A stretch of 64,000 nucleotides of DNA, taken from assembly GCA_002733665.1 (NCBI GenBank), contig NVWM01000028.1:42942-106941 (forward strand). The letters run 5' to 3'. Shown in pieces: positions 54,092 to 61,963 of the stretch; positions within the stretch are counted from its first letter, which is position 1; each line of letters begins with the position of its first letter. The DNA is from Lutibacter sp. GTDB lineage: Bacteria > Bacteroidota > Bacteroidia > Flavobacteriales > Flavobacteriaceae. Both the position numbers and the translations under genes were made by a program. The notes below the pieces were generated by a model. That model ran no database searches. It had not been told where the DNA came from and saw only the letters and a list, made by a program, of their open reading frames with translations.

Positions 54092-55327
54092 TTGACCGCA
54101 AAAAAAACGAACAAACTTAAGATATTAAACGACCCAATTTACGGTTTTATTACTATTCCCAACTCATTAATTTTTGATTTGATTGAACACCCTTATTTTC
54201 AGCGATTAAGGCGTGTTTCACAAATGGGATTGTCATATTTGGTGTATCCAGGAGCGCAGCACACACGTTTTCAACACGCAATTGGTTGCGTACATTTGAT
54301 GCAGAAAGCAGTTAGAGTTTTACGTTTTAAAGGTATTTCTATTTCTGATGATGAGGAAAATGCTGTTTATATCGCCATTTTATTACACGATATTGGTCAC
54401 GGAGCGTTTTCTCATGCTTTGGAACATAGTATCGTTACAGGAATAAGTCATGAAGAGATTTCGTTGAAATTTATGGAAGCCTTGAATAAAGAATTTGAAG
54501 GTAAATTATCACTAGCCATTCAAATATTTAAGAATGAATATAAGCGTAAATTCTTGAACCAATTAATTAGTAGTCAATTAGATATGGATCGTTTGGATTA
54601 CTTAAAAAGAGATAGTTTCTATACAGGAGTTTCTGAAGGAAACATAAATTCTGAACGCTTAATAACGATGCTCAATGTAAAAGGGGATTGTTTGGTAGTT
54701 GAAGAAAAAGGAATTTATTCTGTAGAAAAATTTATTGTTGCTCGTAGATTGATGTATTGGCAAGTATATCTACATAAAACTGGTTTAGTTGCCGAAAATA
54801 TACTTGTAAAAGTATTGAAAAGAGCCAAAGAGTTGGTAGCAAGTGGAAAACGGGTTCCTGCGAGTTCTGCTTTAAAGTATTTTTTAGAAACTCCTGTGAC
54901 CAATCAAAATTTCACTTCAAAAGTATTAAATACATTTTCTAAATTAGATGATTATGATGTGTTGTCTGCAATCAAAGAATGGACAAATAACGAAGACAAA
55001 GTGCTATCATTATTATCAAAAGCATTAATAGATAGAAAACTATTTAAAATTACAATAAGTAATGAGAAGTTTGATAATCAAACAGTTATTGATTTAAAGA
55101 AAAAGATTCAGGATGATTATAAATTATCAGACAATGAAATAGAATACTTTTTTATAGCAGATTCTATATCAAATCAAGCATATAATTCTGTTAAAAATCA
55201 AATTCAAATTTTATATAAAAATGAAACTGTAAAAGATATTGCGGAGGCCTCTGATCATTTGAATTTACAAGCACTTTCTACGCCTGTAATAAAATATTTT
55301 ATGTGTTATCCTAAGAGTTCATTTTAA
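54092..55327 (+). CDS. HD-domain phosphohydrolase
   Basis: The 411-residue protein has the HD-superfamily metal site: His in TRFQHAIGCVHLM, the His-Asp pair at about 99-100 in LLHDIGHGAFSHALEH, and a later Asp in SQLDMDRLDYLKRD. The arrangement resembles dNTP triphosphohydrolases of the SAMHD1/dGTPase type, so it probably hydrolyses a nucleotide, but the substrate is unproven. I accept the TTG start because family similarity (ILNDPIYGFITIPN) begins within a few residues and no ATG is suitably placed. It is divergent from porX with a shared 42-base promoter region. Confidence 0.88.
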   Translation: MTAKKTNKLKILNDPIYGFITIPNSLIFDLIEHPYFQRLRRVSQMGLSYLVYPGAQHTRFQHAIGCVHLMQKAVRVLRFKGISISDDEENAVYIAILLHDIGHGAFSHALEHSIVTGISHEEISLKFMEALNKEFEGKLSLAIQIFKNEYKRKFLNQLISSQLDMDRLDYLKRDSFYTGVSEGNINSERLITMLNVKGDCLVVEEKGIYSVEKFIVARRLMYWQVYLHKTGLVAENILVKVLKRAKELVASGKRVPASSALKYFLETPVTNQNFTSKVLNTFSKLDDYDVLSAIKEWTNNEDKVLSLLSKALIDRKLFKITISNEKFDNQTVIDLKKKIQDDYKLSDNEIEYFFIADSISNQAYNSVKNQIQILYKNETVKDIAEASDHLNLQALSTPVIKYFMCYPKSSF

Positions 55328-55390
55328 ACTTTACGAACTTAATCACAATAATAATTTACAAGTCGCTTTAAATCAATAAATTAGATAATG

Positions 55391-55408
55391 TTTTTTTTTT
55401 TTTTTTTT
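55391..55408. repeat. Homopolymer tract of 18 T
   Basis: There is an uninterrupted run of 18 T, followed by ATA and seven A. It is the longest homopolymer I noticed in the window and a likely hotspot for replication slippage. Confidence 0.9.
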
Positions 55409-55481
55409 ATAAAAAAAGTGATTTACCGTCAATTTATATAAAAACTTTTCTATATATTTACAATGTGCAAAATATGGTATA

Positions 55482-55512
55482 AAATACATGAAACGTAGCA
55501 TGAAATACATGA
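55482..55512. repeat. Two direct repeats AAATACATGA spaced 21 bp
   Basis: AAATACATGA occurs at 55482-55491 and 55503-55512. The 21-bp period is two helical turns, the layout used by response regulators that bind direct repeats (for example LytTR type). They lie about 220 bases upstream of the outer-membrane protein gene. Confidence 0.55.
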
Positions 55513-55608
55513 TATGCACAAATAGTAAAAAAAAATTGTATTAATTCACACTTATTAAAATAAAAAAGGCATTCTTTAAATTGAATGTTAATAGGATAGT
55601 TATGTCTT

Positions 55609-55688
55609 AAAAAAAGAGAAAGCCATTATATAAATATAATGACCTCTCCAGTCTTAATACAACTATCGTCTAAAATAATTAATTAAAA
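55609..55688 (-). ncRNA. Candidate small RNA, copy A (minus strand)
   Basis: On the minus strand, a -7 match TATTTTTG (55701-55694) is followed by about 80 bases ending in a hairpin and seven U. The inner stem CATTATA/TATAATG closes a 4-base loop, and the outer stem GAGAGG/(C)UUUCUC contains G-U pairs. The conserved unpaired part carries GACGATAGTTGT and TTAAGACTGG. An ungapped second copy lies 718 bases further on. It is antisense to the leader of the outer-membrane protein gene. No expression evidence is available; a plus-strand leader structure is the main alternative. Confidence 0.5.
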
Positions 55689-55731
55689 CAGTACAAAAAT
55701 ACTAAATAAACACTCTAAAACCTTTAAACTT

Positions 55732-56280
55732 ATGAAAAAAATACTATTAACTACAATTTTCGCATTTGCAATTTCTTTAACCGTACAAAGCCAAATTACT
55801 GAAGGAAATTGGATGGTTGGGGGAAGTGGAAGTTATAATCATATAACTGTTGATAATGATAACGGTACAGTTAACAAAAACTCACGACTAACAATTAAAC
55901 CAGATGTGGGTTATTTCATTCTAGATAAATTAGTCGTTGGAAGTTCAATGGGTTACTATCATTATAAATCAATAGATTTTGACTCCTATAATAAGAATTA
56001 TAGTATTGGATTATTTTCAAGATATTATTTTTTAAAATCAAATAAGAGATTCAATTTATTTACCCAAATACATTATGATCGTGTTTTTTTTGAAACAAAG
56101 AGTAGTAACTTAGTAAAAGGGAATGGAAATAGATATGGACTAAAAGTTGGTCAAGTCATCTTTTTTAATAGTAGCGTTGGATTAGAGTTTTCAATCGATT
56201 ATGAAAAAGAAGTTTATGAATTTAATACTGTAAATAATATTAATGTGAATATAGGTTTTCAAATACATTTAGAAAAATAA
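55732..56280 (+). CDS. Outer-membrane beta-barrel protein
   Basis: The 182-residue protein has a signal peptide (about 1-20, VQSQ) and alternating aromatic strands typical of an eight-stranded outer-membrane barrel (GNWMVGGSGSYNHI, LTIKPDVGYFILDKLVVGSSMGYYHY, YSIGLFSRYYFL, RFNLFTQIHYDRVFF), ending in NVNIGFQIHLEK. Function is unknown; such small barrels are often annotated as porin-family proteins. Its 400-base upstream region carries a T tract, direct repeats and candidate RNA copy A. Confidence 0.8.
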   Translation: MKKILLTTIFAFAISLTVQSQITEGNWMVGGSGSYNHITVDNDNGTVNKNSRLTIKPDVGYFILDKLVVGSSMGYYHYKSIDFDSYNKNYSIGLFSRYYFLKSNKRFNLFTQIHYDRVFFETKSSNLVKGNGNRYGLKVGQVIFFNSSVGLEFSIDYEKEVYEFNTVNNINVNIGFQIHLEK

Positions 56281-56326
56281 ATATTATTTTAACTTTAAAA
56301 CTATCCTATATGATTTAAATAAAACT

Positions 56327-56406
56327 AAAAAAAGAGAAAGTTACTACACGAATGTAGCAGCCTCTCCAGTCTTAAAACAACTATCGTCTAAAATAATTAA
56401 TTAAAA
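56327..56406 (-). ncRNA. Candidate small RNA, copy B (minus strand)
   Basis: This is the second copy of the element, with no insertions or deletions relative to copy A over 93 bases (56327-56419). By my count 15 positions differ, 11 of them in the 20-base hairpin and all of those transitions. The stem UGCUACA/UGUAGUA closes a UUCG loop on the minus strand and seven U follow. The -7 position reads TGATTTTG (56419-56412), one base off consensus. It is antisense to the whole leader of the downstream T9SS gene, whose ATG begins at the last base of the element. Confidence 0.5.
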
Positions 56407-56418
56407 CATTACAAAATC

Positions 56419-57993
56419 ATGAAAAATAATATAATATTTAAGAGAATAATTATAATTCTCATATTTATATCGTCTATAACAATTTATTCTCAAACCACAA
56501 CTATTACAAACCTTCAATATCAAGGGATTCCAATTCCTGATTGTGGATCCATTGATTTGAATTCTTCAAGTTCACATGCTATATCTTTTAACTTAAAAGT
56601 TACGAGACCTTATTTTACTGGAGGAAGTGGAAATGAGATACATGAAAATGGGACTTTGAAAGTCATTCTTAATGGAAATAATGGCGAGTTTACGGAATTA
56701 GACACTGGAATTTCAGGTGCTAGTTGGACTATAGATATATCTAATAATCAATCATTTATAAGTTTTTCTCCGTCTATTACATTATTTTCTTCACAATTTC
56801 CAACGAATGGAGGTTGGTTAGTTGCAGAATACTCTTCAAATAACACACCATATAGATCATGTTATTATGATATTACAAAGCCAAAATTCAAATTAAACCC
56901 AACAAATGTAACTGTTTCTTGTGGTTCTACAGGAGAAACATTTACGGTAAGTAATGAAAACAACTCACCAGGAAGTTTGTCATATAATTGGAGCGTAGGA
57001 AGTGGTTGGGAGTACCAAGGTAGTGCAGTTTCTAATTTTACTACAAGTAGCAATACTGTTATTTTAGTACCAACGGCTTTTCCACCAAGCAATGTAAGTG
57101 TTGTGCCTAAGTTAGATGGTGTTTCGTATCCGCAGTTAATAGCTACGGTTAGTTTGGCACCTTTTAGTTTGGGTAACCAAAGAATAACAGGTAGTAGTAC
57201 TGTTTGCTCTTCACGTAATTATAGCCTTAACGGTTTGCCAAGTAACACTACAATAACTTGGAGTGTGTCAAATACAAACCTCGCAACAGTTACGCCAATA
57301 AATGCTACACAAGCAACAGTTACAGCAGTAGGAAGCGGAAATGGTGTCGTTGTGCTAACTGCTTTAGTAAGTAACGCATGTAACCAAACAGTCCAATTAA
57401 CTAAGAGTGTAAATATTGGAGCACCAACATTAAATGGAAGTCTTAATGGTGATAACAATCCGCTAACAGGAGAATATAAATGGTATTCAGTTTCTGCAGC
57501 AACAGGCGCAACAAGTTATGAATGGTATTTTGATGTTGGCGGTGTTCAATATACTTCTATAAACGGTTGGGAAGTTGACATAGACCAAGGCACAAGTGCT
57601 TATATAAAAATTGGGAGTTCTAATATTGTCCTTGTTTGTAAAGCAATTAATAGTTGTGGCGATCGAGAGTATTATATGTATGTAAATGTTAGAAGCACTA
57701 CAGACCCTTGTCCAGGAGATGAATTTAGATTAAGTTCAAATCCGATGAAATCAGGAAGTTCAACAAATAAAGTTATTATTATTGATGACCCTTGTGATGA
57801 TCCATCACCTCAATATAAAACTGCTAATAAGAAATATACCGTTAGAATTTTTGATGAATTTGGAAATCAAGTGTATAAAAAACAGCAAGATGATAAAGAA
57901 TTTGATATCAATGAACTCGAAAAAGGATTTTATGTAGTGAAATATCAAACTAAAAAAGGAGAAGTTTTAACAAAAAAACTAATTATTCAATAA
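56419..57993 (+). CDS. T9SS-secreted protein with PKD/Ig-like repeats
   Basis: The 524-residue exported protein has a signal peptide (about 1-25, IYSQ). Immunoglobulin- or PKD-like domains follow (about 160-430), with patterns such as LSYNWSVGSGWEYQG, ITWSVSNTNLATVTPINATQATVTAVGSG and SYEWYFDVGG. A C-terminal sorting domain (about 440-524) ends YTVRIFDEFGNQVYK...KGFYVVKYQTKKGEVLTKKLIIQ, a T9SS type A tail. No catalytic motif is visible, so it is likely a surface or adhesive protein. Candidate RNA copy B fills its leader, and a terminator follows. Confidence 0.82.
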   Translation: MKNNIIFKRIIIILIFISSITIYSQTTTITNLQYQGIPIPDCGSIDLNSSSSHAISFNLKVTRPYFTGGSGNEIHENGTLKVILNGNNGEFTELDTGISGASWTIDISNNQSFISFSPSITLFSSQFPTNGGWLVAEYSSNNTPYRSCYYDITKPKFKLNPTNVTVSCGSTGETFTVSNENNSPGSLSYNWSVGSGWEYQGSAVSNFTTSSNTVILVPTAFPPSNVSVVPKLDGVSYPQLIATVSLAPFSLGNQRITGSSTVCSSRNYSLNGLPSNTTITWSVSNTNLATVTPINATQATVTAVGSGNGVVVLTALVSNACNQTVQLTKSVNIGAPTLNGSLNGDNNPLTGEYKWYSVSAATGATSYEWYFDVGGVQYTSINGWEVDIDQGTSAYIKIGSSNIVLVCKAINSCGDREYYMYVNVRSTTDPCPGDEFRLSSNPMKSGSSTNKVIIIDDPCDDPSPQYKTANKKYTVRIFDEFGNQVYKKQQDDKEFDINELEKGFYVVKYQTKKGEVLTKKLIIQ

Positions 57994-58019
57994 GTAATTA
58001 TTTAAGAATTAATTTGAAT

Positions 58020-58057
58020 AAACCCTCAGAAAAATTATTTTTTTGAGGGTTTTCTTT
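58020..58057 (+). terminator. Terminator after the T9SS PKD-like gene
   Basis: AACCCTCA and TGAGGGTT are perfect inverted arms around a 15-base loop rich in T, followed by a T-rich stretch. Confidence 0.8.
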
Positions 58058-58098
58058 TTACTTACTCACTTCTATTATAGTAACATCAATATTTTTCT

Positions 58099-58106
58099 TA
58101 TTTTTG
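58099..58106 (+). promoter_or_regulatory. -7 promoter element for the lpxD-lpxC/fabZ-lpxA operon
   Basis: TATTTTTG matches TAnnTTTG and ends five bases before the lpxD ATG, predicting a leaderless or nearly leaderless transcript. Confidence 0.5.
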
Positions 58107-58111
58107 CAATA

Positions 58112-59146
58112 ATGAAATTTACAGCAAACCAAATCGCAGAAATTTTAGAAGGAGAAATTATTGGAGACCCTCTTGTAGAAGTTTCTACATTATCTAAAAT
58201 TGAAGAAGGGCAAAAAGGCTCACTTACTTTTTTATCAAATCCAAAATACACACCTTATATTTATTCAACAAATGCTTCAGTAGTTGTTGTAAACAAAACA
58301 TTTGTTCCAGAAAAAGAAATAAGCGCAACACTTTTAAAAGTTGATGATGCATATAAATCTTTTTCAACCTTATTAGAATTTTATAGCCAATCAAAACAAG
58401 TGAAATCGCAAATAGAAAAACCAAGTTTTATTAGTGATAGCGCAGTAATTGGTGAGAACCCATATGTCGGAGCATTTGTGTATATTGGTGAAAATGTGAA
58501 AATTGGGAATAATGTGAAAATTTATCCAAATTCATATATTGGAAATGATGTTGTGATTGGTGATAATACAGTTATTTTTTCAGGAGTTAATATTTATCAT
58601 GAAACACAAATTGGAAAAAATTGTATGATTAATTCTGGATGTGTGATTGGTGCTGATGGTTTTGGATTTGTTCCAAATGAAGAAGGAGTGTATAATAAAA
58701 TCCCGCAAATAGGAAATGTAATTATTGAAGATAATGTTAATATAGGTGCTTGTTCAACAGTTGATAGAGCAACTTTAGGATCTACAATTATAAGAAAAGG
58801 AGTAAAGTTAGATAATCAAATTCAAATTGCTCATAATGTAGAAATTGGTAAGAATACGGTAATTGCCTCTCAAACAGGAGTTGCAGGTTCAACAAAAATT
58901 GGAGAGAGTTGCCAAATTGGAGGTCAAGTAGGATTTGCTGGACACATAACTATAGGAAATAATGTTAAAATTCAAGGGCAATCTGGAGTTACAAGTAACT
59001 TTAAAGATGGTGAAGTAATACAAGGAACATATGCCTTTAATTACATTGATTGGAATAAATCGCATATTCACTTTAAGAATTTACCAAAGTTAGCGACTAC
59101 AATACATAAATTAGAAAAAGAAATAAAAGCGTTAAAAGAAAAATAA
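58112..59146 (+). CDS. lpxD: UDP-3-O-(3-hydroxyacyl)glucosamine N-acyltransferase LpxD
   Basis: I start this 344-residue protein at the ATG where family similarity begins (MKFTANQIAEILEGEIIGDP); an earlier in-frame ATG lies inside the preceding terminator. After the uridine-binding N-terminal domain (about 1-100) comes a left-handed beta-helix of hexapeptide repeats. Both active-site histidines of E. coli LpxD are matched: QIAHNVEIG and AGHITIG. It adds the second 3-hydroxyacyl chain, N-linked, in lipid A synthesis. The stop overlaps the lpxC-fabZ start by one base (TAATG). Confidence 0.94.
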   Translation: MKFTANQIAEILEGEIIGDPLVEVSTLSKIEEGQKGSLTFLSNPKYTPYIYSTNASVVVVNKTFVPEKEISATLLKVDDAYKSFSTLLEFYSQSKQVKSQIEKPSFISDSAVIGENPYVGAFVYIGENVKIGNNVKIYPNSYIGNDVVIGDNTVIFSGVNIYHETQIGKNCMINSGCVIGADGFGFVPNEEGVYNKIPQIGNVIIEDNVNIGACSTVDRATLGSTIIRKGVKLDNQIQIAHNVEIGKNTVIASQTGVAGSTKIGESCQIGGQVGFAGHITIGNNVKIQGQSGVTSNFKDGEVIQGTYAFNYIDWNKSHIHFKNLPKLATTIHKLEKEIKALKEK

Positions 59147-60534
59147 TGATTCAAAATCAGAAGACCATACAAAAAGAAGTTTCTCTCTCAGGAGTAGGAT
59201 TGCATACAGGAAATGAAGTGACTATGACTTTTAAACCAGCGCCTGTAAATCATGGCTATGCTTTTGTACGAGTAGATTTAGAAGGTTTACCTGTAGTAGA
59301 AGCAAGCGTAAACTACGTTGTAAGCACACAACGAGGTACAAATCTTGAAAAAAAAGGAGTTCAAATTAACACTTCAGAACATGTTTTATCCGCCGCTTAT
59401 GCATTAGGAATAGATAATTTAATTATTGAAGTTAATGCTCCAGAGCCTCCAATTATGGATGGGTCATCTAAATATTTTATAGAAGCGTTAGAAGAAGCAG
59501 GAATAGAAGAACAGGATGCTGAAATAGAAGAATATATTGTTAAAGAGATTATTTCGTATAAAGATGAAACAACAGGAAGTGAAATAATTTTGATGCCTGC
59601 AGACGAATATCAAGTTACGACAATAGTCGATTTTGGCACAAAAATCTTAGGAACACAAAATGCATCTATAAATTCTTTAACTGAATTTAAAGAAGAAATA
59701 GCCGCCGCAAGAACATTTAGTTTTTTACATGAAATTGAAATGCTACTTGATAATGATTTGATAAAAGGAGGTGATTTGAACAATGCAATTGTCTATGTGG
59801 ATAAAGAGATTTCACCTCAAACAATCGAAAAATTAAAGAGAGCATTTAATAAAAAAGAAATTCATGTAAATGCAAATGGAATTTTAGACAACCTTACGCT
59901 ACGTTGGACAAATGAAGCAGCACGTCATAAATTATTAGATGTAATAGGAGATTTGGCATTGGTAGGTACTCGAATAAGAGGAAAAATAATTGCTAATAAA
60001 CCAGGACATATGGTAAACACCGCATTTGCCAAAAAGTTAGCAAAAATTATAAAAACAGAAAAACGAAATAAAATCCCATATTTTGATTTAAGCCTGCCAC
60101 CATTGATGGATATTCATAAAATTATGGAAGTATTACCACACAGACCTCCATTTTTATTGATAGATAGGATTATAGAGTTGTCAGATAAACACGTTGTTGG
60201 AATGAAAAATGTAACAATGAATGAAAATTTCTTTGTTGGTCATTTTCCAGAAGCTCCAGTTATGCCAGGAGTTTTACAAGTTGAAGCAATGGCACAATGT
60301 GGTGGAGTTTTGGTATTGAGTACAGTTCCTGATCCAGAAAATTATTTAACATACTTTATGAAGATGGATAATGTTAAATTTAAACAAAAGGTATTGCCAG
60401 GAGATACACTTATTTTTAGCTGCGAATTGATAACACCAATAAGACGTGGAATATGCCATATGCAAGCGTATGCATATGCAAATAATAAATTAGTAGCAGA
60501 AGCACAATTAATGGCACAAATAGCAAAAAAATAA
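59146..60534 (+). CDS. lpxC-fabZ: Bifunctional LpxC / FabZ fusion
   Basis: The 462-residue protein joins two enzymes. Residues about 1-300 are LpxC, the zinc deacetylase that commits UDP-acyl-GlcNAc to lipid A, with SGVGLHTG, NTSEHVLSAAYALGIDN and RHKLLDVIGDLALVG. Residues about 315-462 are FabZ, the 3-hydroxyacyl-ACP dehydratase, with LPHRPPFLLIDRI and NENFFVGHFPEAPVMPGVLQVEAMAQ. The two compete for the 3-hydroxyacyl-ACP pool, so the fusion may balance membrane phospholipid and lipid A. The fusion is usual in Bacteroidota. Confidence 0.96.
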   Translation: MIQNQKTIQKEVSLSGVGLHTGNEVTMTFKPAPVNHGYAFVRVDLEGLPVVEASVNYVVSTQRGTNLEKKGVQINTSEHVLSAAYALGIDNLIIEVNAPEPPIMDGSSKYFIEALEEAGIEEQDAEIEEYIVKEIISYKDETTGSEIILMPADEYQVTTIVDFGTKILGTQNASINSLTEFKEEIAAARTFSFLHEIEMLLDNDLIKGGDLNNAIVYVDKEISPQTIEKLKRAFNKKEIHVNANGILDNLTLRWTNEAARHKLLDVIGDLALVGTRIRGKIIANKPGHMVNTAFAKKLAKIIKTEKRNKIPYFDLSLPPLMDIHKIMEVLPHRPPFLLIDRIIELSDKHVVGMKNVTMNENFFVGHFPEAPVMPGVLQVEAMAQCGGVLVLSTVPDPENYLTYFMKMDNVKFKQKVLPGDTLIFSCELITPIRRGICHMQAYAYANNKLVAEAQLMAQIAKK

Positions 60535-60538
60535 TAGT

Positions 60539-61321
60539 ATGAACCAACCATTAGCATATATTCATCCACAAGCAAAGATTGCTCGTAATGTTGTTGTAGA
60601 ACCATTTACGACCATTCATCATAATGTAAAAATTGGATCTGGTACTTGGATTGGATCAAATGTTACTATTATGGAAGGAGCAAGAATTGGTAAAAATTGT
60701 CGTATTTTTCCTGGAGCAGTAATCTCTGCAATTCCTCAAGATTTAAAGTTTGAAGGAGAGGATTCTCTAACAGTTATAGGGAACGATGTTACAATCAGAG
60801 AATGTGTAACAATTAATAGAGGTACAAATGCATCTGGAAAAACAGTAATTGGAGACAATTGCTTAATTATGGCAACTGCACATATTGCTCATGATTGTGT
60901 TGTTGGTGACAACTCAATTATTGTAAACGGAGTTGCACTTGGAGGTCATGTTATAATTGGTAAAAATGCAATTATTGGAGGATTATCTGCAATTCATCAA
61001 TTTATTCATATTGGTGATCATGCAATGGTTTCAGGAGGTTCATTAGTAAGAAAAGATGTGCCACCATATACAAAAGCAGCAAAAGAACCATTATCTTATG
61101 TTGGAATTAATTCTATTGGATTGAGAAGAAACGGTTTTTCTACAGAAAAAATTAGAGAAATTCAGAATGTATTTAGAGTGTTGTATCAAAAAAATTATAA
61201 CACTTCTCAAGCACTTGGAATTTTAGAAGCTGAATTTGAAGCAACAACAGAGAGAGATAATATAATTCAATTTATAAAAAACTCACAAAGAGGTATAATG
61301 AAAGGCTATACAGGAAACTAA
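60539..61321 (+). CDS. lpxA: Acyl-ACP-UDP-N-acetylglucosamine O-acyltransferase LpxA
   Basis: The 260-residue left-handed beta-helix protein is LpxA, which adds the first 3-hydroxyacyl chain to UDP-GlcNAc. The N-terminus (YIHPQAKIARNVVVEPFTTIHHNVKIG), the catalytic histidine region MATAHIAHDCVVGDN and the C-terminal helical domain (GINSIGLRRNGFSTEKIREI) are all present. It follows the LpxC-FabZ fusion by four bases in the same operon. Confidence 0.96.
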   Translation: MNQPLAYIHPQAKIARNVVVEPFTTIHHNVKIGSGTWIGSNVTIMEGARIGKNCRIFPGAVISAIPQDLKFEGEDSLTVIGNDVTIRECVTINRGTNASGKTVIGDNCLIMATAHIAHDCVVGDNSIIVNGVALGGHVIIGKNAIIGGLSAIHQFIHIGDHAMVSGGSLVRKDVPPYTKAAKEPLSYVGINSIGLRRNGFSTEKIREIQNVFRVLYQKNYNTSQALGILEAEFEATTERDNIIQFIKNSQRGIMKGYTGN

Positions 61322-61396
61322 TTTTTTTTAATTTCCAATTGACATAGCTTTTCAATTATAATAAACCATAAATTCATAAACAAATAAACTTTAATA

Positions 61397-61963
61397 ATGG
61401 CAACAACATCAGATATAAGGAACGGATTGTGTATTAAATACAACAATGATATATATAAAGTAATAGAATTTTTGCATGTAAAACCAGGTAAAGGACCTGC
61501 ATTTGTAAGAACAAAGTTAAAAAGTGTAACAAACGGAAAAGTTGTTGATAATACCTTTCCAGCAGGAAGAAAATTAGAAGATGTAAGAGTAGAAACTCAT
61601 AAGTTTCAATATTTATATGCAGACGGAGAAACATTCCATTTTATGAATACTCAAGATTTTGATCAAATAACGCTTGAAAAAAGTGTTTTAGATGCTCCAG
61701 ATTTATTAAAAGAAGGAGAAAATGTAACGATTATTATAAATTCAGAAGATAATATGCCTCTTTCTGTAGAAATGCCTATAAGTGTAATTCTTGAAGTTAC
61801 GCATACTGAACCTGGAATTAAAGGAAATACGGCAACTAACGCTACAAAACCTGCAACTGTAGAAACAGGTGCAAGAGTAAATGTACCTCTGTTTATCAAT
61901 GAAGGAGATAAAATTAAGATCACTACTGAAAAAGGTCAATACCAAGAAAGAGTGAAAGAGTAA
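61397..61963 (+). CDS. efp: Elongation factor P
   Basis: The 188-residue protein has the three-barrel EF-P layout with the acceptor loop [10 protein letters not shown], whose Lys32 corresponds to E. coli Lys34. The C-terminal OB domain contains the family signature region [23 protein letters not shown]. It relieves ribosome stalling at polyproline stretches. The stop overlaps the start of the second lpxD-like gene by one base (TAATG), giving an efp / lpxD2 coupling. Confidence 0.95.
   Translation: MATTSDIRNGLCIKYNNDIYKVIEFLHVKPGKGPAFVRTKLKSVTNGKVVDNTFPAGRKLEDVRVETHKFQYLYADGETFHFMNTQDFDQITLEKSVLDAPDLLKEGENVTIIINSEDNMPLSVEMPISVILEVTHTEPGIKGNTATNATKPATVETGARVNVPLFINEGDKIKITTEKGQYQERVKE

Larger units (their letters stand above)
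55328..55608. other. Long intergenic region upstream of the outer-membrane protein gene
   Basis: This is non-coding and very AT-rich. It holds an 18-base T tract, a pair of 10-bp direct repeats and, at about 55563-55589, a small inverted repeat (CATTC...GAATG) next to six A that would read as a second terminator on the minus strand. No reading frame of note and no TAnnTTTG box on the plus strand was found. Confidence 0.6.

Noticed and set aside
54092..55327. HD-domain protein as an anti-phage dNTPase.
   Set aside because: The neighbours are housekeeping and secretion-regulation genes. There is no defence island, and the protein is of a widespread type.
55600..56400. Both copies of the 93-bp element are open in one plus-strand frame and would encode similar C-terminal peptides (ending SPVLIQLSSKIIN and SPVLKQLSSKIIN).
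   Set aside because: Copy B has no ATG, GTG or TTG in frame at a useful place. Most codon differences change the amino acid, and the pattern of substitutions follows the RNA stem rather than the codons.
58043..58111. An earlier in-frame ATG for lpxD giving 23 extra residues.
   Set aside because: It lies within the terminator of the preceding gene and upstream of the -7 box; family similarity begins at the ATG at 58112.
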